Assembly: GCA_003446775.1 (NCBI GenBank)
Contig: DMCH01000057.1
Span: forward strand, 1-6,293
Reading direction: 5' to 3'
Length of the DNA: 6,293 nucleotides
DNA from: Chloroflexota bacterium
Lineage (GTDB): Bacteria > Chloroflexota > Dormibacteria > Dormibacterales > Dormibacteraceae
Part shown: positions 1 to 4,170 of the stretch, one piece after another
How positions within the stretch are numbered: the first letter of the stretch is position 1
How the letters are laid out: the number at the start of each line of letters is the position of its first letter
Translations under genes and position numbers: made by a program
The notes under the pieces: model-generated
Told to the model about the DNA's origin: nothing
The model's database searches: none
Seen by the model: the letters and a program-made list of their open reading frames with translations, nothing else

Positions 1-245
1 TCCAGCAGGATCTTGCCGTTCTGCGCGATCAAGACGGTTCCACTGAACGCTTGATGCTGCGCCGCGCTCGAAATAAAGTGGTCGATCGAGCTGATAGGGC
101 CGGCCTTGGGCGCCGGTTTGGAAGTCAGTGTTGGGTAGAGGTAGACGAATCCCGCGGCGACGATCGCGACCACCGCCACCGCCATCACGCCGAGGGCTCG
201 CCTGCCCCGCGTGGAGAGCTCTTCGGACTCGACCTTAGGCCGCAT
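1..245 (-). CDS. Membrane-anchored serine hydrolase, beta-lactamase family (N-terminal part only)
   Basis: Only the first 81 codons are present; the gene leaves the window at base 1. The ATG at 245-243 gives a charged N-terminus (MRPKVESEELSTRGRR), one hydrophobic segment at about residues 17-37 (ALGVMAVAVVAIVAAGFVYLY), a Pro/Lys linker at about 38-50, then SSIDHFISSAAQHQAFSGTV followed by LIAQNGKILL. The F-S-G-T-V-L-I-A-x-x-G-K pattern after a short helix is how class C beta-lactamase-like and DD-peptidase-like serine hydrolases open. The catalytic SxxK and YxN motifs lie downstream, outside the window, so activity cannot be judged. The uncleaved-looking anchor suggests an extracytoplasmic enzyme held in the membrane. 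It starts 18 bp after the transporter stop on the same strand, so the two are probably co-transcribed. A GGA about 10 nt before the ATG could be the ribosome binding site. The family call rests on about 30 residues; substrate unknown. Confidence 0.72.
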   Translation of the reverse strand, partial: MRPKVESEELSTRGRRALGVMAVAVVAIVAAGFVYLYPTLTSKPAPKAGPISSIDHFISSAAQHQAFSGTVLIAQNGKILL

Positions 246-263
246 CCCTCTTCGATCCAACCA

Positions 264-1475
264 TCAAATGATGGTGCTTGGGCGCGGCACCTGGCGTGGG
301 CTTCGCGCCGGCAGCGCAATCATCGCCATCACGGCGGCGCCGGCCGCGACAGCCGCGGCCGCCGTGAACATCGCGCCCGAGCCAAACGCACCGAAGATGA
401 TTCCGCCTCCGAGCGCCCCGATCACTGGCGCCAGGCCCCCCGACACTGCCTTGACAAGTGCCTGAGCCGTCGCGCGCAGGTGAAGAGGAGCGACATCGTC
501 CGCGATCAAGACGGCGCCCACGTATGTGAGCGCGAACCCCACGCCCAGGACCAACTTCAGCAGAGCCGTGGCCAGGGCATCGGACACGAGGGCCCACGCT
601 ATGAAGACGAGAAGGTAGACGCCGGCGCCGGCGACATAGAGCATTCGGTGGCTGAGGTACCGCAGCAGCACATGGGTGTAGGCCATGGTCGGGATCTCCG
701 TGAGGGCTTGAAAGGCTGCCGCCGCCCCCACGAGCAGGGCGCCGCCCCCAAGAATGCTGATGCGCAGGGTGACGAAGTTCGAGGTCGCCGCGAACGCAGA
801 GCCGAGCAGCAGCGCGCTGACGAGAAAGCCGATCAGCGCCAGCGGCATCGGGTTGAGGCGCCGTACGCGGGGTAGATTCGGTGCGGGCTCAGCACGCTGA
901 CTGGCGACTCCGCGAGTCCGTGCATGCCACACCCACAGTCCGGCCAGCAGGGCCATGGGCGCATACACGAACGGGATCAGCCTCAGCCCGGCGACCTGAA
1001 ACAGGCCGCCCGACAGGACCACGGACGCGGCCCAGCCCGCACTCATCCGCAACCTGATACGCGCGTAGCCGACGCGGCTCGCCGTCCGGAGCCTCTGTAG
1101 CGCGATGGCGTCGAGCAACGATATGACGGGAGCGCGCGCTACCCACAAGGCGACCGTCACGGCCGCCACCGCGATCGTCGTGTGCGCCGCCGCGAGCAGC
1201 AGCGCAACGGCCGCGCCTATCGAGCCGGCGAGCACCACCGTGTTCTCGAGGCCCAACCTGTGGTCGGCCAGGTAGGCCCAGGTTGGACCGGCAATGAACG
1301 ACGCCAGTGCCGCCGCGGCCAGGACGAAGCCGATCGCAGGGGCGCTGAATCCGCGCTCGAAGAGATAGAGGGGAATGAAGGGCAAGAGCGTCGCATCGGC
1401 AGCCCCGACGAGGATGAAGGCGACGTTGAGGTCGCCAATCGCCACGCTCGAACCGTCATCCAAGGTACCAACCAT
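264..1475 (-). CDS. Major facilitator superfamily transporter (MFS_1_like type)
   Basis: A 403-residue polytopic protein with about 12 hydrophobic stretches, the usual MFS length. Helix 1 covers about residues 14-35 (LNVAFILVGAADATLLPFIP), followed by YLFERGFSAPAIGFVL, a typical MFS_1_like opening. A motif-A-like loop lies at about 63-76 (GPTWAYLADHRLG). RAPVISLLDAIAL (about 114-126, Asp122) followed by YARIRLRMSAGWAAS resembles the conserved D-A-x-x-x and YGRIRLWGSxGW region of the nucleoside/phenylpropionate permease-like group. A basic, Pro-rich central loop at about 185-210 separates the two six-helix halves. It is probably a proton-coupled symporter or exporter in the cytoplasmic membrane; substrate unknown. 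The frame stays open upstream to 1754, but that extension is antisense to vapB and has no transporter character, so the ATG at 1475 is preferred. No clear Shine-Dalgarno precedes it; a GTG at 1445 is an alternative. The hydrolase gene follows 18 bp downstream. Confidence 0.85.
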   Translation of the reverse strand: MVGTLDDGSSVAIGDLNVAFILVGAADATLLPFIPLYLFERGFSAPAIGFVLAAAALASFIAGPTWAYLADHRLGLENTVVLAGSIGAAVALLLAAAHTTIAVAAVTVALWVARAPVISLLDAIALQRLRTASRVGYARIRLRMSAGWAASVVLSGGLFQVAGLRLIPFVYAPMALLAGLWVWHARTRGVASQRAEPAPNLPRVRRLNPMPLALIGFLVSALLLGSAFAATSNFVTLRISILGGGALLVGAAAAFQALTEIPTMAYTHVLLRYLSHRMLYVAGAGVYLLVFIAWALVSDALATALLKLVLGVGFALTYVGAVLIADDVAPLHLRATAQALVKAVSGGLAPVIGALGGGIIFGAFGSGAMFTAAAAVAAGAAVMAMIALPARSPRQVPRPSTII

Positions 1476-1514
1476 ACCGGTACGAGTAGCAGTCGATTCT
1501 CTGCTCGCGCAGCC

Positions 1515-1544
1515 ACGTATATACGTCGAGCAGGCTGTATATAC
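1515..1544. promoter_or_regulatory. Candidate VapBC operator: paired GTATATAC palindromes in the divergent promoter
   Basis: Two identical 8-bp palindromes, GTATATAC, lie at 1517-1524 and 1537-1544. The first sits inside a perfect 12-bp palindrome, ACGTATATACGT (1515-1526). The repeats are 20 bp apart, about two helical turns, so two dimers could bind the same DNA face. Type II antitoxins generally autorepress through such paired palindromes, and the second box ends one base before the vapB ATG. The TATATAC core also resembles a sigma-70 -10 element on both strands, so promoter and operator may overlap. No convincing -35 was seen. The operator role is inferred from position and symmetry. Confidence 0.6.
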
Positions 1545-1545
1545 T

Positions 1546-1749
1546 ATGCAGACAGTGAGCAAGCATCTGGTCGACATTGACGACGAAGCTTTGGGCGCGG
1601 CTAGAGCCCAACTCGGTACTGAGACCATCAAGGAGACGGTGAACGAAGCCTTGCGTCGTGTAAGCAGCGGACGGAAAAAACGAGTCGCCCGCGCCATCGA
1701 TATTCTCGTTCGCGCCAAGCTCGAGGACCGTGACCGCGCATGGCGCTGA
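1546..1749 (+). CDS. vapB: VapB-type antitoxin of a type II toxin-antitoxin pair
   Basis: A 67-residue protein, a normal size for VapB. The N-terminal region (about 1-35: MQTVSKHLVDIDDEALGAAR, then AQLGTETIKETVNEALRR) matches the family pattern of a beta strand followed by 'D-I-D-D-E-x-L-x-x-A-R-x-x-L-G-T-x-T-x-K-x-T-V-N-x-A-L'. This is expected to form a ribbon-helix-helix-like DNA-binding dimer. A basic patch (SGRKKR, about 43-48) leads into a C-terminal helix ending in DRDRAWR, the part that would thread into and block the toxin active site. The frame is open further upstream, but the ATG at 1546 begins the conserved region and lies just after the palindromic boxes. No strong Shine-Dalgarno is present; GCAGG at 1530-1534 is the nearest purine-rich stretch. 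The gene overlaps vapC by 10 bp. Base composition is visibly less GC-rich than in the flanking genes. Confidence 0.87.
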   Translation: MQTVSKHLVDIDDEALGAARAQLGTETIKETVNEALRRVSSGRKKRVARAIDILVRAKLEDRDRAWR

Positions 1750-2153
1750 CCCATTTGGTCGACACCAGTGTCCTGACCCGCCTTGCTGAGCCATCGGTCC
1801 GGGCTGCGCTCGAACCTCTCGCTTCAATTGGCAGCGTCGGTCGTTCTGGCATTTCCGATCTCGAGATCGGCTATTCGGCTCGAAACGCCCGTGAATGGGA
1901 TGCTCTACAAGAGGCACTGACCGCGTTCGGATTGGTCGAGACTCAGGGACGGCACATGGAGCGAGCGCGCCAGGTGCAGCGAATGCTGGCTGGGCGCAGC
2001 CAGCAGGGCCGGAAGGTGCCCGATCTGTTGGTGGCGGCGACGGCAGAGGATGCGGGCCTCGTCGTTCTGCACTATGACGCCGACTTCGATCGCATCGCTG
2101 CCGTTACAGGTCAGACGTGCGAGTGGGTGGTAGCGCCAGGCACGATCAACTAA
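1740..2153 (+). CDS. vapC: VapC toxin, PIN-domain ribonuclease
   Basis: A 137-residue single PIN-domain protein, the usual VapC length. The acidic residues that bind Mg/Mn and cut RNA are all visible: Asp8 in HLVDTSVL, Glu42 in ISDLEIGYSAR, Asp95 in KVPDLLVAATAE, and Asp113 within HYDADFDRIA, with Asp115 and Asp117 nearby. The set appears complete, so the toxin is probably active. Family members are site-specific endoribonucleases that attack tRNA or rRNA; the target cannot be read from the sequence. The ATG at 1740 lies inside the end of vapB (10-bp overlap), which implies translational coupling and antitoxin-first synthesis. A GAGGA sits about 12 nt upstream. The gene would be transcribed with vapB from the promoter before 1546 and repressed by the VapBC complex. 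Its 3' end faces glgB. Confidence 0.92.
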   Translation: MALTHLVDTSVLTRLAEPSVRAALEPLASIGSVGRSGISDLEIGYSARNAREWDALQEALTAFGLVETQGRHMERARQVQRMLAGRSQQGRKVPDLLVAATAEDAGLVVLHYDADFDRIAAVTGQTCEWVVAPGTIN

Positions 2154-2190
2154 CGCTTACCTACCTCGATGTCACGTCGGCCCGAATTCC

Positions 2191-2270
2191 GCACGTTTTG
2201 CGCCAACCGAGCCCTTGGGCGGCATCCGAAGCGCACGTTTGGCGCAAGCGGTGCGCTAAAGCGCGCTAAA
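2191..2270. repeat. Cluster of short inverted and direct repeats in the convergent vapC/glgB spacer
   Basis: The 112-bp spacer 2154-2265 carries no gene that I can support. It contains a perfect 9-bp inverted repeat, TTGCGCCAA (2198-2206) and TTGGCGCAA (2239-2247). It also has a near-identical direct repeat, GCACGTTTTGCGC (2191-2203) and GCACGTTTGGCGC (2233-2245), with one mismatch. GCGCTAAA occurs twice, at 2253-2260 and 2263-2270; the second copy contains the glgB stop codon. The palindrome AGCGCGCT lies at 2260-2267. The repeats are visible directly. A role in ending or insulating convergent transcripts is inference. Confidence 0.6.
2231..2256. terminator. Possible bidirectional terminator hairpin between vapC and glgB
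   Basis: GCGCAC (2231-2236) pairs with GTGCGC (2251-2256). After one bulged base at 2250, GTTT (2237-2240) pairs with AAGC (2246-2249) through one G-T pair. This leaves a 5-nt GGCGC loop, so the stem is about 10 bp. It lies 77 bp after the vapC stop and 9 bp after the glgB stop, where a shared terminator of two convergent genes is expected. Neither strand has a proper T tract after the stem, so it may instead be a stabilising 3' hairpin, or termination may be factor-dependent. Confidence 0.35.
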
Positions 2271-4170
2271 CGATACGGTCGGGGTCTGGTTTCAGGAACA
2301 CCGCGCCGAGAGGGGGCAGGGTCAGATTCAGGCTGTGCAGGTGCCCGTGGCGCCCGACCGGCGCCGCCTCGACCGCACCCAGGTTGCCCTGCCCGCTCCC
2401 GCCGTAGATCGGCGCGTCGCTGTTCAGCAGCTCGAGCCAACGGCCAGGTAGCGGCGCCCCGACCTGGTAGTTGTAGCGCGTCACCGGCGTGAAGTTGAAC
2501 ACCGCCATGAGCAGCTCGTCCTTGGTGCTCCGGCGCAGGAAGCTGATCACGCTCTGCTCGGAGTCGCTGGCATCGACCCAGGCGAAGCCGGCCGGGTCGA
2601 AATCGAGCTCGTGCAGGGGCTTCTCCTCGCGGAGGACGCGGTTCAGGTCGCCGGTCCACCGGCTCAGGCCGTCGTGCATCGAATCGTCGACGAGGTGCCA
2701 GTCGAGGCTCGCCTCGTGGTTCCACTCGGTCCACTGCCCGAGCTCAATGCCCATGAACAGGAGCTTCTTGCCCGGCATCGCGTACATGTAGGCGAGCAGC
2801 AGCCGCATGTTGGCGAACTTCTGCCAATCGTCGCCAGGCATCTTCGACAGCAGCGATCCCTTCCCGTGCACCACCTCGTCATGCGACAGCGGGAGCATGT
2901 AGTTCTCCGTGAAGGCGTAGAGCATGCGGAACGTCAGCTGGTTATGGTCGAAACGGCGGTGGACCGGATCCTTCGAGATGTACGCCAGCGTGTCGTGCAT
3001 CCAGCCCATGTCCCACTTCATGCCGAAGCCGAGCCCACCCAGGTATGTCGGTCGCGACACCAGCGGCCAAGCAGTCGACTCTTCCGCGATCGTCTGCACG
3101 TCTGGGTGTTCCTTGTAGACCTCGATGTTGAAGCGGCGAAGAAAGTCCACCGCCTCGAGGTTCTCGCGGCCGCCGAACTTGTTCGGCAGCCACTGCCCGG
3201 GCTTGCGCGAATAGTCCAGGTAGAGCATCGACGCGACCGCATCGACGCGCAACCCATCGGCGTGGTAGCGGTTGAGCCAGTACAGCGCGCTGCTCAGCAG
3301 GAATCCGCGCACCTCGTTGCGGCCGTAGTTGAAGATGGAGCTGCCCCAATCCGGGTGCACGCCCAACCGCGGGTCGGCGTGCTCGTAGAGGTGAGTCCCG
3401 TCGAAGAGCTGCAGCCCGAACTCGTCGGACGGGAAGTGAGACGGCACCCAATCGAGGATCACGCCGATGCCGTGCTGATGGAGGTGATCGACGAGGAACA
3501 TGAAGTCCTGCGGCGTTCCGAAGCGGCTCGTCGGCGCGAAATAGCCGGTGCACTGGTAGCCCCACGATCCGTAAAAGGGGTGCTCCATCACTGGCATGAA
3601 CTCGACGTGGGTGAAGCCCAATCGGTGCGCGTAGTCGGCCAGGCGCGGGGCGAGCTCGCGATAGGTGAGCCACCGGTTGCCCTCCTCGGGCACGCGCATC
3701 CACGAGCCGAGGTGAACCTCGTAGACCGACCACGGCGCCGACCGGCTGTTGGCGCGACCGCGACTCGACATCCAGTCGGCGTCGCCCCAGTCGTAGCTAA
3801 GGTCCCAGACGATCGACGCCTGGCGTGGCGGCTGCTCGGCGTAAACCGCGAAGGGGTCGGCCTTGTCGGCGCCGGTGCGCGTGACGCGCGAGTGGACGTG
3901 GTACTTGTACAGCGCTCCGTGCTCGACGCCGGGGATGAAGCCCTCCCAGATCCCGGACTGCTCGCGCGGCACGAGCTTGTTCTCGTCCCGGTTCCAGCCG
4001 TTGAAATCGCCGATGACGCTCACCCAGTCCGCATTGGGTGCCCAGACAGCAAACGAAGCGCCCCTGGGATCCTCCGACAGGTGCGCGCCCAGCTTCTCGT
4101 ATAGGTGGCTGTGCGTGCCTTCGTTGAAGAGATGGAGGTCGAACGGCGTGAGCAGGGAAGGTGCGATCAT
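2266..4170 (-). CDS. glgB: 1,4-alpha-glucan branching enzyme (GH13)
   Basis: A 634-residue protein that makes alpha-1,6 branches in glycogen-like alpha-glucan in the cytoplasm. A CBM48-type N-terminal domain (about 25-115: FAVWAPNADWVSVIGDFNGW, then YKYHV) precedes the GH13 barrel, with EHPFYGSWGYQ at about 196-206 and ILDWVPSHFP at about 238-247. By alignment with known GlgB motifs, the catalytic residues are Asp310 (GLRVDAVAS), Glu363 (TIAEEST) and Asp431 (LPLSHDEVVHGK). FGGRENLEAVDFLRR and WNHEASLDWHL are also family signatures, and a beta-rich C-terminal domain ends the protein. It lacks the extra N1 domain of about 110 residues found in the long (about 730 aa) E. coli form. The frame is open up to 4395, but that part overlaps the upstream gene's C-terminus. 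The ATG at 4170 overlaps the upstream stop as ATGA and starts the conserved LTPFDLHLFNEGTHSHLYEK region. It is translationally coupled to treS-mak. Confidence 0.96.
   Translation of the reverse strand: MIAPSLLTPFDLHLFNEGTHSHLYEKLGAHLSEDPRGASFAVWAPNADWVSVIGDFNGWNRDENKLVPREQSGIWEGFIPGVEHGALYKYHVHSRVTRTGADKADPFAVYAEQPPRQASIVWDLSYDWGDADWMSSRGRANSRSAPWSVYEVHLGSWMRVPEEGNRWLTYRELAPRLADYAHRLGFTHVEFMPVMEHPFYGSWGYQCTGYFAPTSRFGTPQDFMFLVDHLHQHGIGVILDWVPSHFPSDEFGLQLFDGTHLYEHADPRLGVHPDWGSSIFNYGRNEVRGFLLSSALYWLNRYHADGLRVDAVASMLYLDYSRKPGQWLPNKFGGRENLEAVDFLRRFNIEVYKEHPDVQTIAEESTAWPLVSRPTYLGGLGFGMKWDMGWMHDTLAYISKDPVHRRFDHNQLTFRMLYAFTENYMLPLSHDEVVHGKGSLLSKMPGDDWQKFANMRLLLAYMYAMPGKKLLFMGIELGQWTEWNHEASLDWHLVDDSMHDGLSRWTGDLNRVLREEKPLHELDFDPAGFAWVDASDSEQSVISFLRRSTKDELLMAVFNFTPVTRYNYQVGAPLPGRWLELLNSDAPIYGGSGQGNLGAVEAAPVGRHGHLHSLNLTLPPLGAVFLKPDPDRIV

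Noticed and set aside
51..875. Plus-strand open frame of 274 codons opposite the hydrolase and transporter genes
   Set aside because: It encodes low-complexity Arg/Asp/His/Glu-rich sequence without a domain, and the opposite strand carries coherent membrane and hydrolase sequence.
1375..1545. Upstream extension of the vapB frame, adding 57 residues
   Set aside because: It would run through the operator boxes and antisense to the transporter N-terminus. VapB family similarity begins right at the ATG at 1546.
1476..1754. N-terminal extension of the transporter reading frame, adding 93 residues
   Set aside because: It is antisense to the conserved vapB coding sequence, has no membrane or transporter character, and would cross the divergent promoter region. 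The ATG at 1475 gives a normal-length MFS protein.
2150..2734. Minus-strand open frame spanning the vapC/glgB spacer and the end of glgB
   Set aside because: It is an out-of-frame Arg/Ala/Pro-rich shadow of glgB; the glgB frame runs on with conserved C-terminal domain sequence to its stop at 2266.
2611..4104. Long plus-strand open frame of 497 codons opposite glgB
   Set aside because: It is an antisense shadow in GC-rich DNA: its composition is rich in Arg/Val/His/Glu with no recognisable domain, and glgB on the other strand is unmistakable.
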